Source: Sphingopyxis sp. (GTDB lineage Bacteria > Pseudomonadota > Alphaproteobacteria > Sphingomonadales > Sphingomonadaceae). From it: DNA of 64,000 nucleotides. The number at the start of each line of letters is the position of its first letter. Within the stretch, counting starts at the first letter, position 1. The translations under genes were made by a program, and so were the position numbers. Where the stretch lies: contig NZ_JAOZVW010000138.1 of NCBI RefSeq assembly GCF_025869345.1, forward strand, positions 79,119 to 143,118. Reading direction: 5' to 3'. Of the stretch, positions 1 through 8,750 are shown piece by piece. The notes below the pieces were generated by a model. That model was given only the letters and a program-made list of their open reading frames with translations. It was not told the origin of the DNA and did not search any database.

Positions 1-59
1 CACCGTGCCGCCGGTTCCCTGCAATAGCTGACGTCGCATCATATGTGCACTCGATCGGG

Positions 60-1595
60 TCAGAACAGCAACTGAACCTTCTTGCCGTCGATCTCGGTTC
101 GAAATTCGCGGCGGCTGGTGAAGGCCGGGGGAATATTCTTTTCGTCCCAGCGATCGAAGCGGCGCTCCATATCCGTGACGGCTTTGGGGTGCTGCGGCGA
201 AAGGTCGTTCGCTTCGCCGCGATCGCGGCCGAGGTCGAAGAGCATCTGCCATTGTCCGAGCGGCGATAGGCCGATCTGCGTGCCGTCGGGCAGGGGTTTC
301 CCCATTACATCGGCGAGCGTCTGGACATCGGCCGCTTTGTTGATCGTAATCAGCTTCCAGGGGCCGCGCCGCGTCCAGTGATTGGGACCCATGCGCCAGA
401 ACAATATCCGGTCCGCCGACAGGGCGGAGGGGGCGAGCAGATTCTGCCCCTCGCTCTGCGGCGGCGCGGGCCGGTGCATCGCGGCCGCCATCGTCGGCAT
501 GATGTCGAGCGTCGAGATCGGGAGCGCCTCGACCTGGCCGCCCTTCACCCGTCCGGGGGCGCTGAGGATGAACGGCACGCGCACCCCGCCTTCGAGCGGA
601 AAGGCTTTCCACCCCGCGAAAGGCGCGTTGGAGCAGGCGCCTTCGGCATAGTTGGGGCAACCATTATCGCTGATGAAAAAGACGATCGTGCGGCGGTCGA
701 GTCCGTCCGCTTTCAAGGCGTCCATCAGGCGCCCGACATTCTGGTCGAGCTTTGTCATCATCGCCTTGTAGATTCGGGATTGCGGCGACGGGTCCTTCGC
801 AAATGGCTGCACATCTTCCGTCGTCGCCGCATATGGCGAATGCGGTGCGTTATAGGCCAGATAGAGGAAGAAGGGACGATCATGTCTCGACCCGACGAAT
901 TTTACGGCCCGGTCGGTGAACACATCGGTGATGTTGCCGGGCGGATTGACGGTTTCGCGCCCCTCCATGATCGGAAAGCGCTTGCGCGTGATAAGCTTGC
1001 CTTCGCCGCTGTCGGTGGTCACCAGTCCCTTGGTGCCGTCGGGATAATAGCTGGTCGCGCCGCCGAGGAAGCCGAAGAAGCTGTCGAAGCCCTGGTCGAG
1101 CGGGTGGCGCCCGGCCCCGTCGCCGACGTGCCATTTGCCGATCATCGCGGTCTGGTAGTTCGCCTGCTTCGCGACCTCGGCGATCGTCGTCTCTTCGGCC
1201 GGCATTCCAACGTCGCGGCCGACGAGATTGTAATAGAAGCCGAAGCGCCCCTGAAACCGGCCGGAGAGTAGCCCGGCGCGCGACGGGGAACAGATCGGCG
1301 CGGTCGAATAGGCGGTGTCGTAGCGGATTCCCGACCGGGCCAGCGCGTCGATATTCGGGGTGCGAATGGCGCCGCCATAGGCACTGAGGTCGCCGTGACC
1401 GAGGTCGTCGGCGACGATCAGGATGATGTTCGGCTGGTCGGTGGCCGCGGCGGGCGGGGGCGCTGCCGCCCGTTCGCGCGGGGCCGCGCAGGCGCCGAGC
1501 GCAAGAGCAGCCAGGACGGTAGCCGCCGTCGTCAAGGAGCGCCGTGCCGCCGCCCCGCGGCCGGTGGGGCGCTGTGCCCTTTTTGCATGGGTCAT
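60..1595 (-). CDS. Type I sulfatase (formylglycine-dependent), lipoprotein
   Basis: This 511-residue protein should hydrolyse a sulfate ester in the periplasm. The N-terminus has a hydrophobic segment and a lipobox (LGAC, Cys36), suggesting an outer-membrane lipoprotein. The alkaline-phosphatase-like fold begins at the metal-binding DD pair (63-64). The sulfatase signature CSPSR is at 102-106, where Cys102 would be converted to formylglycine. The ATG overlaps the stop of the upstream GntR gene (ATGA) and follows a GGGAGG site, so the two are translationally coupled. The substrate cannot be read from sequence. It is the last gene of a leftward operon with an alkylsulfatase-like enzyme, which suggests sulfate-ester scavenging. 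The family is certain; aryl, alkyl or carbohydrate specificity is open. Confidence 0.92.
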   Translation of the reverse strand: MTHAKRAQRPTGRGAAARRSLTTAATVLAALALGACAAPRERAAAPPPAAATDQPNIILIVADDLGHGDLSAYGGAIRTPNIDALARSGIRYDTAYSTAPICSPSRAGLLSGRFQGRFGFYYNLVGRDVGMPAEETTIAEVAKQANYQTAMIGKWHVGDGAGRHPLDQGFDSFFGFLGGATSYYPDGTKGLVTTDSGEGKLITRKRFPIMEGRETVNPPGNITDVFTDRAVKFVGSRHDRPFFLYLAYNAPHSPYAATTEDVQPFAKDPSPQSRIYKAMMTKLDQNVGRLMDALKADGLDRRTIVFFISDNGCPNYAEGACSNAPFAGWKAFPLEGGVRVPFILSAPGRVKGGQVEALPISTLDIMPTMAAAMHRPAPPQSEGQNLLAPSALSADRILFWRMGPNHWTRRGPWKLITINKAADVQTLADVMGKPLPDGTQIGLSPLGQWQMLFDLGRDRGEANDLSPQHPKAVTDMERRFDRWDEKNIPPAFTSRREFRTEIDGKKVQLLF

Positions 1596-2365
1596 TCGCG
1601 ATCCTCCCTTGATGTGCCGCCGGCCGATACGGGCCGGATCGATTGGCCGATCGATTCCAGACTCGCGAGCGTCGAGCGGTCGGATTCGCGGACCGGCGCC
1701 GGATGCAGCGACCGGCGGGTGATCAGCACGATGGCGCGTGCGGCGCTCGCGGCGACATCGCGCTGCCGCGACTTGATCGCCGCCGCCATGAGCCGATGGG
1801 CGTGCAGCGATTCAACTTCGGTTTCGACGGTGCCGGGCAAATGCAGGCGCTGCTGCCAAAGGACGAGCCGGCCGATGTGCAGCAGCATCCGTTCGGCGAT
1901 CGGGCTGCCCGAATGCCTGCCGATGAAGGCGCCGATCGAGAAGGACAGGCGGTATAGCTGCCCCTTGTCTGCCGTATCGGGCAGGTGCGCCGCGTCGGCG
2001 GGAATATGACGATCGAGTTCGGCGAAGGCGGATTCGGGCATATGCTCGCTCGCCAGCGCCGCGCAGCGCGCATAAATATCCTCCAATATGCCGAGCGCAT
2101 CGATGAACTGGTCGATATCGATGTTCGCGACGCGGGCGCCGCGCCACGGCAGAATCTCGACGAAGCCCGCCTGCGCGGCGAGCCGCAACGCCTCGCGCGC
2201 CGACGGCCGGCTGACTTCGTAGCGCTCGGCGATCTCATTTTCGCGGAGCGGCATTCCGGGCTGGTGCCGCTGGACGATGATCTCGCGGATGATCGCTTCC
2301 GAAAGCCAGGCGTCGGTGGTGCGATTATCGTCGCTGTTCCTGCTTCTGCCGCTGCTCTTTGCCAT
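1592..2365 (-). CDS. GntR-family transcriptional regulator (FadR/FCD type)
   Basis: This 257-residue regulator has an N-terminal winged helix (about residues 20-85, with a helix-turn-helix around EIAERYEVSRPSAREALR) followed by an all-helical FCD-like domain. The start at MAKSSG was chosen because it has a GAGG ribosome site and gives a normal length; the frame is open further upstream but overlaps the neighbouring gene. The FCD half lacks the usual Asp and His metal residues around the SFSIGAFIGRHSG segment, so its ligand may be bound without metal. It is a close paralogue of the regulator at 9684-10382. It sits between the MBL-fold hydrolase and the sulfatase and probably controls the divergent promoter at 5167-5413. 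Confidence 0.9.
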   Translation of the reverse strand: MAKSSGRSRNSDDNRTTDAWLSEAIIREIIVQRHQPGMPLRENEIAERYEVSRPSAREALRLAAQAGFVEILPWRGARVANIDIDQFIDALGILEDIYARCAALASEHMPESAFAELDRHIPADAAHLPDTADKGQLYRLSFSIGAFIGRHSGSPIAERMLLHIGRLVLWQQRLHLPGTVETEVESLHAHRLMAAAIKSRQRDVAASAARAIVLITRRSLHPAPVRESDRSTLASLESIGQSIRPVSAGGTSREDRE

Positions 2366-2493
2366 TTTTCTTACCTCGTGCGCGAAGCAGGGGAGCGCCT
2401 TGCGCCCCGGCTCGCGCCGCATGATTTGCGCCAATCGACGGCGGGATTCCGTCCTTTGCGGCAGTATAGGCAGCGCCTCTTTCCAACAAGCCG

Positions 2494-3843
2494 TCATGGT
2501 TCTTCCCCGGTCGCAGGCCCGGCGAGCGCCGCTTTCGCATCGAACAGGCCTTTGCGAAGCCAGCCGTTCTCGTTCGCGTTTCGCGAGGCCGCGAGCAGCG
2601 CCTCGATCGCCGCGATCCGCGCCTTGAGGGCCGCTTTGCTGACCGGGTCGGCCGCCAGAGCGGCGCTGGTCAGGCGCAGCGCGGTCGCCGCCCGATGGTC
2701 CGCGATCAGTGCCTGCGCGCGCGCGGCGACAGGGTCCGCCCCGCCCGCCAGGCGCGTGAGTTCCGCATAGGCCTCGTCGGGCGACACCGGATACATCGAG
2801 GCGGGGTCGCCGTCGAACCAGCCGATATAGGCATCGTAGATACCGCGAACCGACCACACGATCTTGCCATAATCCTCACCGACGTCGAGCGATGGCGGCA
2901 GCTTGACGTCGCGCATCAGCGTGTAGACGTCCTTGCCCTCGTTCATCCCCTTCACCGTGGCGTCGTGGACATAGAGGATCGCATCGCGATAGCGGGTCAG
3001 CACCCGCTGCACCGTGTCGGCGCCCTCGATCGGGACGCCGTGGCTCGGCAGAACGATGGTGGGTTTCAGCGCCAGAACCTTGTCGATGGAGGCGACATAG
3101 TCGAGCGCCGGCCGGGGTTCGGTGCCGCGCAGCGTGTAGAGATTGGGGAAGGACTGGTAATAATTGTCGCCGATGAAGAGCGCCCTGAGTTCGGGAATCC
3201 AGACATTGAGCATGTCGGGTGTCTCGCCCGGCGCGGCGAAACAGACGAAGGTCAGTCCGCCGAGCCGGAAGCGATACTCCTTGTCGAACACAATATCGGC
3301 GAGCGGCCGCGCGGCGTGATTGCCGGGATTGGCGTGGCTCACCACGGTCCTGCCCGTTTTGGTATATTGCGCGCTCGCGCGGGTTGCCAACAGGCCGCTC
3401 AGCCGCGCGCGATAGTCGAGAAACTCGCCCTCTTTCTCCTGCGCGATCACATGCGTGCCGGGCCCGCGCCACAGTGGAAGTCCGCCGCTATGGTCGGTGT
3501 GGGCGTGAGTCAGGATGACATAGCGGACGGGCGCGCCGGAAACCTTGGTGAGCCATGCATGGTGCCGTTCGGCGGCGCGCGCGTTCGACGTGTCGATGAT
3601 GACATTGCCGCCCGGCGTCGGCACCATGAAGCTGTTGCCGAACGCCGTCGCCTGATAGATGCGCCCGCCGAGATAGGGATGGGCTTCACTCTCGCCCTGT
3701 CCGGTGCTGAGCGCGGGGTTCGATGCGGGGCCGGCGTCCTGCGCCGCGGCGCCCGCGGCCGCGAGGCAGGAAAGGAAGAAAGCCAGTCCCGTCGCAGCGG
3801 CTGTCGATCGCGCGATGGGTCTGGCTTGTCTGTTCGAAGCCAT
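2494..3843 (-). CDS. Alkylsulfatase-like metallo-beta-lactamase-fold hydrolase
   Basis: This 449-residue protein has a signal peptide ending near AAAQD. The metallo-beta-lactamase motif HAHTDH spans 113-118, with further candidate ligands Glu207 (PGETPD), Asp226 (IGDN) and His268 (LPSHG). The segment starting VRGIYDAYIGWFDGDPASM is typical of the dimerisation domain of SdsA1-type (class III) alkylsulfatases. The C-terminal SCP2-like domain of SdsA1 is missing, because the protein ends soon after NENGWLRKGL. It could therefore be an alkylsulfatase or a related secreted hydrolase. It is 3 bases downstream of the DUF1254 gene, in the same operon as a true type I sulfatase, which supports sulfate-ester chemistry. 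The class is good; the exact reaction is inferred. Confidence 0.82.
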   Translation of the reverse strand: MASNRQARPIARSTAAATGLAFFLSCLAAAGAAAQDAGPASNPALSTGQGESEAHPYLGGRIYQATAFGNSFMVPTPGGNVIIDTSNARAAERHHAWLTKVSGAPVRYVILTHAHTDHSGGLPLWRGPGTHVIAQEKEGEFLDYRARLSGLLATRASAQYTKTGRTVVSHANPGNHAARPLADIVFDKEYRFRLGGLTFVCFAAPGETPDMLNVWIPELRALFIGDNYYQSFPNLYTLRGTEPRPALDYVASIDKVLALKPTIVLPSHGVPIEGADTVQRVLTRYRDAILYVHDATVKGMNEGKDVYTLMRDVKLPPSLDVGEDYGKIVWSVRGIYDAYIGWFDGDPASMYPVSPDEAYAELTRLAGGADPVAARAQALIADHRAATALRLTSAALAADPVSKAALKARIAAIEALLAASRNANENGWLRKGLFDAKAALAGPATGEEP

Positions 3844-3846
3844 GAT

Positions 3847-5166
3847 TCAGGAAAATCGGCCGAGCGGCGGGAAATGATAAACCCCGTTCAATAGCGGCGC
3901 CTGCGGCACATAGGCGCGCATCGAAAGCACGAAGGGCTTGGCCTCCGGTGCGGGAAGCCAGTTGGCCCGGCGCGCGGGGCCGGGATCCCGGCGGGCGATC
4001 CAGATATCGATCGAGCCGTCGCGATTGCGGACAAGCCCCTCGGTGCGGTCGCCGATCGCATAGCGCTCGATCGGGTTGGGCGTGAAGAAAAATTGTCCGT
4101 CGCCGGTCGCCTCGTAAAGCGTCATCGACCAGAAGCCGTCGACCGGCGGCAGCGCGCCGGGCGCGAAATGCAGGTGATAGCGGTCGCCGTGGAACAGGCC
4201 GTCGGGGGCATCGCCGGTCGAGCGGGTATAGAAGGCTTCCTCGAGCGGCAAGGCGAACAGGCCGCTCACCGCGATCTGGGCGCGAAATTCATAATCCTGT
4301 TCGAAGCGGCCGAGATCCCAGGGCGGATACGCCCAGCCGTCCTTCGTCAACTTGCCGAGCTGCGACTGGGCGGCGATCGCGCGGGCATCGGCGATCCCCG
4401 CTTCGATCTCGCGGATCGCCTCCGCCGTAAAATCGGGCGGCCGAAAGCCGGAGCGCGTGAGGCCGAGCGGGGCGATCCGGTCGAACAGCGCGTCGTCGGT
4501 CACCGGCGGCGGCGATTCGGCGATCAACGCCGCCGCCCCGGCGAAATAGTCCCGCCACGGCGCATCGCGCGCCGGCACCGCGATCGCCGGGATCGGGCCG
4601 GCCGTCCCCTTGATCGCCAGCCCGTCCTGCACGGCGCGAACCGCGGCGACGTCCGCCGGGCCGTCGACCAGCGCCCGCGCGAGGACGAAGGCCCAGTCGG
4701 ACGGCGCCCGGATCGCGTTGGCGGGCGCGTTGCCGCCCGGTCCCGCGACCACGAACTGCCCGCCGTCGCCCCCCGTGGTACGCGTGCCCAGCACCGCGAT
4801 CGTATTGGTGTACATGTCGACCAGTTGCACCGAGAAATAGCGCTTCCCAGTCGCGGGCAGGGTCAGTTCGACCGGCCCGGCCGCAAGATCGAGCATGGCG
4901 TGCGAATACATGGTGTCGTTGTTCGGCGACGTCACCCGCTGCGTCTGGATGTTGGTCAGGTTGCGGTTGGGAACGAAGGCGTTCGCCGGCCCTTTGGCGA
5001 GAATGCGCCGCCGCACATTCGCCACTTCGATCAAGGCGACCGAATAGAGCCAGGCTTCGCGTGCCGCGGCGCGAAGCGACGGCTGTGCCGCAAAAGCCCG
5101 CCCCGCGAAAACGGCTCCGCCGATCGCCGCAGCGCCCGCTGCCAGCAAATGCCTGCGATCCAGCAT
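3847..5166 (-). CDS. DUF1254/DUF1214 domain protein, Tat-exported
   Basis: This 439-residue periplasmic protein begins MLDRRHLLAAG with a twin-arginine signal ending near GRAFA. The start at 5166 was preferred over a longer reading because of a strong GGGAGAGG site just upstream. The N-terminal half matches DUF1254 (NNDTMYSHAMLDL) and the C-terminal half DUF1214 (GFWSMTLYEATGDGQFF, ending near LNGVYHFPPLGRF). These paired domains are common in proteobacteria, often beside transporters and hydrolases, but their biochemical role is not established. It is the first gene of the leftward operon and is transcribed divergently from the TonB receptor. FadR-like operator sequences lie 43-218 bases upstream of its start. 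Confidence 0.88.
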   Translation of the reverse strand: MLDRRHLLAAGAAAIGGAVFAGRAFAAQPSLRAAAREAWLYSVALIEVANVRRRILAKGPANAFVPNRNLTNIQTQRVTSPNNDTMYSHAMLDLAAGPVELTLPATGKRYFSVQLVDMYTNTIAVLGTRTTGGDGGQFVVAGPGGNAPANAIRAPSDWAFVLARALVDGPADVAAVRAVQDGLAIKGTAGPIPAIAVPARDAPWRDYFAGAAALIAESPPPVTDDALFDRIAPLGLTRSGFRPPDFTAEAIREIEAGIADARAIAAQSQLGKLTKDGWAYPPWDLGRFEQDYEFRAQIAVSGLFALPLEEAFYTRSTGDAPDGLFHGDRYHLHFAPGALPPVDGFWSMTLYEATGDGQFFFTPNPIERYAIGDRTEGLVRNRDGSIDIWIARRDPGPARRANWLPAPEAKPFVLSMRAYVPQAPLLNGVYHFPPLGRFS

Positions 5167-5208
5167 CTCGACCTCTCCCTGTGTTGCCCATCGTTTGCCG
5201 ATGTAATT

Positions 5209-5384
5209 TTGTCTAACAATAATCATATGCGTTGGTCAATAGCCTCACCCCGGCCATCGTCGGTATTTATAGAAATACAGAGCAATTTTGACGAAAAATA
5301 TTAAAATCCGGGCTGGGCTTTGGCCGAGGGGCTTTGCCGAGGCCTCTCCATATCGTTTGACAATAATGAAAGATTGTCGGACAA
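5209..5384. promoter_or_regulatory. Divergent promoter with FadR-type GntR operators
   Basis: Two near-identical palindromes lie in the DUF1254/TonB-receptor intergenic region. TTGTCGGACAA (5374-5384) is perfect with a one-base centre. TTGTCTAACAA (5209-5219) has one mismatch. Both fit the FadR-subfamily consensus TyGTM-N-KACrA. A related half site, TTGACAATAAT, starts at 5357. Two GntR/FCD regulators flank the region, so self-contained repression of both operons is a plausible inference. Confidence 0.6.
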
Positions 5385-5413
5385 GGGCGCAAACAAACCG
5401 ATGGGAGGGTGAT

Positions 5414-7645
5414 ATGAGCAAGAGAAGGCTGATCGGAGTCAGCGCTGGGGCGATTGCCTTGGCGATTGCGTCGCCGGCATTTGCGCAAACGGCGTCCGGG
5501 GCGGCGGGGCAAGCCGATGCGTCTTCCGGCGCGGCGTCGAATGATCGGGACATCGTCGTCACGGCGCGCCGTGTCGCGGAAACCGCACACGACGTGCCGG
5601 CCGCGATTACCGCGATCGGCGGCGAGCAGCTTTCCGACCTCCTCGTGGACGATGCCGCGAGCATGATCCGCCAGATCCCCGGCGCCACCCTCGTCACCAG
5701 CGGCCCCGCCTTCATCGGCGACGTCTCGATTCGCGGCCAGGGCGGCGGGCGGATCAGTTCGTCGGAAAGCGCCACCGGCATCTATCGCGACGGTCACTAT
5801 GCCGCGGGCGGCAAGTTCGGCGGCCGCACGCTCACGCGACTCGACCTGTTCGACCTCCAGCGGCTCGAGGTCCTGCGCGGTCCGCAAGGCGCGCTCTATG
5901 GCCGCAACGCGGTCGGCGGGTCGCTCAACGCGATCGCCAACAAGCCCGGGTTGCACGACGCGAACGGATGGGTGAGCGCCGGGTACGACAGCGTCGAAGC
6001 GCTCGACCTGGAAGGCGTGGTCAACGTCCCGCTGGTCGAAGGCAAGCTGGCCGCCCGCGTGGGTGGATTCGTGATCGACCAGAACGATGGCCACATCACC
6101 AACATCACCACCGGTCATATAGTCGACCAGAGCAGCAGCACCGGGCTGCGCGCGGCGCTGGCGTGGAAACCGTCGGACAGCGTCGATACCCGGCTGACGT
6201 TCGAGAATTATTACAGCCGGACGCCGGGATTCGGCAGCCTCGGCTACCGCGCGACGCTATACAACGGCCAGCCGCTCGATCCCGGCATTTTCGAGCGGGT
6301 GCTGAGCACCGAGGCCTATGCTCATATCAAGCAGCGCGCGCTTTACTGGGATACGACGGTCGCCACCGGCTATGGCGACTGGCATTTCAACGTCGATTAC
6401 AAGCACCGGACGGGCGGCCGCTTCGACGAGGATTATGACCATTTCCTCGGCTACAAGGGCGTTGTTCTGGGCGGCAAGCCGGTGACGCTGCGCAACAACG
6501 AGAAGGAAAGCTTCGAGAACGGCGGCGCGCAAATCTATCTCAGCTCGCCGCAATCGGGCGGGCGCTGGTCGTGGGTCGTCGGGGTCGACGGGCTGATCAA
6601 CAAATCCAACGACGTCGTCATCGTCGACGGGTCGGCGACGCCCGCCGCATTGCGGCGCCTGTTCCGCAGCGACCTCAGCATCGAAAAGCTGCGCTCGTTC
6701 GCGGCCTATGCCACCCTGGGCTATGACATCACGCCGAAGCTGAACCTCAACCTTGAATTGCGCGTGCAGAATGACCGCAAGCGTATCGATTTCGATCGTT
6801 CGGCCAGCAACGCCGCGTCGCTGACCGCCCCGATATCGTTCGAAATGAGTCGCAGCTGGACCAAGCTTCTGCCGACGGCAACGCTGCGGTACAAGTTCAA
6901 CGACGCGCAGATGATCTACGCGCGCTTTGCCACCGGATATCGTCCTGGCGGCTTCAACACGAACATCCCCGGTGACGCTCCCGATGCGGAGAAGCTGATC
7001 CCTTACGATCCCGAATATGTTTATGGCGGCGAGTTCGGCTGGAAGGCGGAATTCTTTGATCGCGCATGGACGGTCAACCTGGCGGCCTATTACACCGAAA
7101 CCAAGAATGTGCAGTCGCTGACGGCGGCAAGCATCACCAATCCGCAGTTCATCCTGCAGAATGTCGGCAGCAATCATATTTACGGTGTCGAACTGGAGAC
7201 AAGAGGGCGGATCGACCTCGGCTTCGGCCGACTCGACCTCAATGCCGGGCTGTCGACCAGCCACGGCCGCTTCAACAAAGGAGCGGAGACGCTCGATAAT
7301 ACCGGCGTCATCGTCGACCTTTCCGGTAATCGCGTCAACAGAACGCGCGACCTCCAGTTGAATCTGGGCGGTGTGTTGCGGGTGCCGATGGGCGGGGGCG
7401 TGGTCGGCAGCATCGGCGCCAATATGCGAACCGAGCATGGCGGCTATTTCGAGCCGACCAACGATGACAAATTGCCCAACTACACGACGGTAGATCTTAC
7501 TGCCGGAGTGACGATCGATCGTGTGCAATTGCGATTTTATATCAAGAATATAAGCGATCACGTCTACTTGCTGCAAGATATCAGCCAGAACAATTTCTAT
7601 AGTTCGCCGCGTGAATATGGCGGCAGCATCAAGGTCGCCTTCTGA
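5414..7645 (+). CDS. TonB-dependent outer-membrane receptor
   Basis: This 743-residue receptor has a signal peptide ending at AFAQT, a periplasmic TonB-box-like stretch (RDIVVTARR), a plug domain (to about residue 170, including VLRGPQGALYGRNAVGGSLN) and a beta-barrel ending in the usual aromatic residue (SIKVAF). The start was set at MSKRRL because GGGAGGG precedes it. It would import a ligand of the flanking hydrolases across the outer membrane using TonB energy; the ligand is unknown. Its stop is followed one base later by the next gene's ATG, so it heads a rightward operon reaching at least the EthD-like gene. It resembles the receptors that sphingomonads pair with aromatic or ester catabolism. 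Confidence 0.95.
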   Translation: MSKRRLIGVSAGAIALAIASPAFAQTASGAAGQADASSGAASNDRDIVVTARRVAETAHDVPAAITAIGGEQLSDLLVDDAASMIRQIPGATLVTSGPAFIGDVSIRGQGGGRISSSESATGIYRDGHYAAGGKFGGRTLTRLDLFDLQRLEVLRGPQGALYGRNAVGGSLNAIANKPGLHDANGWVSAGYDSVEALDLEGVVNVPLVEGKLAARVGGFVIDQNDGHITNITTGHIVDQSSSTGLRAALAWKPSDSVDTRLTFENYYSRTPGFGSLGYRATLYNGQPLDPGIFERVLSTEAYAHIKQRALYWDTTVATGYGDWHFNVDYKHRTGGRFDEDYDHFLGYKGVVLGGKPVTLRNNEKESFENGGAQIYLSSPQSGGRWSWVVGVDGLINKSNDVVIVDGSATPAALRRLFRSDLSIEKLRSFAAYATLGYDITPKLNLNLELRVQNDRKRIDFDRSASNAASLTAPISFEMSRSWTKLLPTATLRYKFNDAQMIYARFATGYRPGGFNTNIPGDAPDAEKLIPYDPEYVYGGEFGWKAEFFDRAWTVNLAAYYTETKNVQSLTAASITNPQFILQNVGSNHIYGVELETRGRIDLGFGRLDLNAGLSTSHGRFNKGAETLDNTGVIVDLSGNRVNRTRDLQLNLGGVLRVPMGGGVVGSIGANMRTEHGGYFEPTNDDKLPNYTTVDLTAGVTIDRVQLRFYIKNISDHVYLLQDISQNNFYSSPREYGGSIKVAF

Positions 7646-7646
7646 G

Positions 7647-8708
7647 ATGCGATGGAACGGGCGGTGGCGGGGGAGGGCCGCGCTGGCGGCGGGCGCGATG
7701 CTATGCGCCGCGGTCTCGAACGGCGCCCCGGCCCCGGCAAGCGGGGCGGAGCCAGAGGCTTCGGTTCCGGTGTCGCCCGAAGCGCGGGCGCGGCTGCTCG
7801 ATTATGTGCGGGGCCAGAATAGCACCGGGTTCCTCGTCATCCGCGACGGGCGGGTTCTGGTCGAGGCCAATTGGCCCGCGCCTGCTGCGGACCGGGCGTT
7901 CGCCGCTTTCGTCCACGGGCGCGCCCGCGACGGTGCCCTGCTGGTCGATGTGGCGTCCGCGCAGAAGAGTTTCGTCTCCGTCCTCGTGACGATGGCCGCC
8001 GACAAGCGGCTCGTCGACCTTGATGCCCCCGTTTCCCGTTATATCGGGCAGGGCTGGTCCAGGGCTTCCCCAGCCGAGGAAGCCCGAATCCGCGTCGTCG
8101 ATGTGCTGACGATGAGCTCGGGCCTCGACAAGAGCTTCGGATATGCGGCGCCCGCCGGGACGGTCTTTTCCTATAACACCCCGGTCTATGCCGTGGCCAA
8201 GCGCATCCTTGTGGCGTCGGCGAAACGGCCGCTGGACGCCATCACCCGCGACTGGCTCACCGCGCCGCTGGGGATGCGCGATACCGCGTGGCGCAAGCGC
8301 CCGGCCGCATTCGCCGAGGTGGGAAACGACAGCGGTCTGGTGACCTCGCCGCGCGATATGGCGCGGTTCGGAGGCATGATCCTGAACCGCGGCGTAGCCG
8401 AAAACGGCAAGCGTATCGTTTCGGAAAAGGGCTTCGCGGCGATGTTCGCGCGCTCGGCGGTCAACCCGGCCTATGGGCGGCTGTGGTGGCTCAACGGCAG
8501 CGCCTATGTGATCGGTCCGCGCGGGCGACGGGACGGCCCGCTGGTGCCGGCCGCACCCGCCGATATGGTGGCCGCGCTCGGGGCGTTCGACAACCAGCTC
8601 TATGTGGTTCCCAGCCGCGGGCTCGTCGTCGTCAGGACCGGCGCCGCCGCACCGGACAAGAATTTCGATCAGCAGCTCTGGCAGCATCTGATGGACATGG
8701 TCCGCTGA
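7647..8708 (+). CDS. Beta-lactamase-fold serine hydrolase (class C/NylB-like)
   Basis: This 353-residue secreted protein starts MRWNGRW directly after the receptor's stop codon. The signal region ends around AVSNGAPA. The SxxK catalytic motif is SAQK (104-107) and a YxN-like motif occurs at SYNTPVY (Tyr176-Asn177). The overall pattern (VDVLTMSSGLD, GMRDTAW, GLVTSPRDMARFG) is that of the COG1680 esterase/amidase group, which includes 6-aminohexanoate-dimer hydrolase. These enzymes cleave esters or amides through an acyl-serine. Being coupled to a TonB receptor suggests that it processes the imported molecule in the periplasm. True beta-lactamase activity is unlikely but cannot be excluded from sequence. 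Confidence 0.87.
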   Translation: MRWNGRWRGRAALAAGAMLCAAVSNGAPAPASGAEPEASVPVSPEARARLLDYVRGQNSTGFLVIRDGRVLVEANWPAPAADRAFAAFVHGRARDGALLVDVASAQKSFVSVLVTMAADKRLVDLDAPVSRYIGQGWSRASPAEEARIRVVDVLTMSSGLDKSFGYAAPAGTVFSYNTPVYAVAKRILVASAKRPLDAITRDWLTAPLGMRDTAWRKRPAAFAEVGNDSGLVTSPRDMARFGGMILNRGVAENGKRIVSEKGFAAMFARSAVNPAYGRLWWLNGSAYVIGPRGRRDGPLVPAAPADMVAALGAFDNQLYVVPSRGLVVVRTGAAAPDKNFDQQLWQHLMDMVR

Positions 8709-8750
8709 GCCATCGCGGCGCGATGGGCGCGACATCGATAGGAGTCGACA

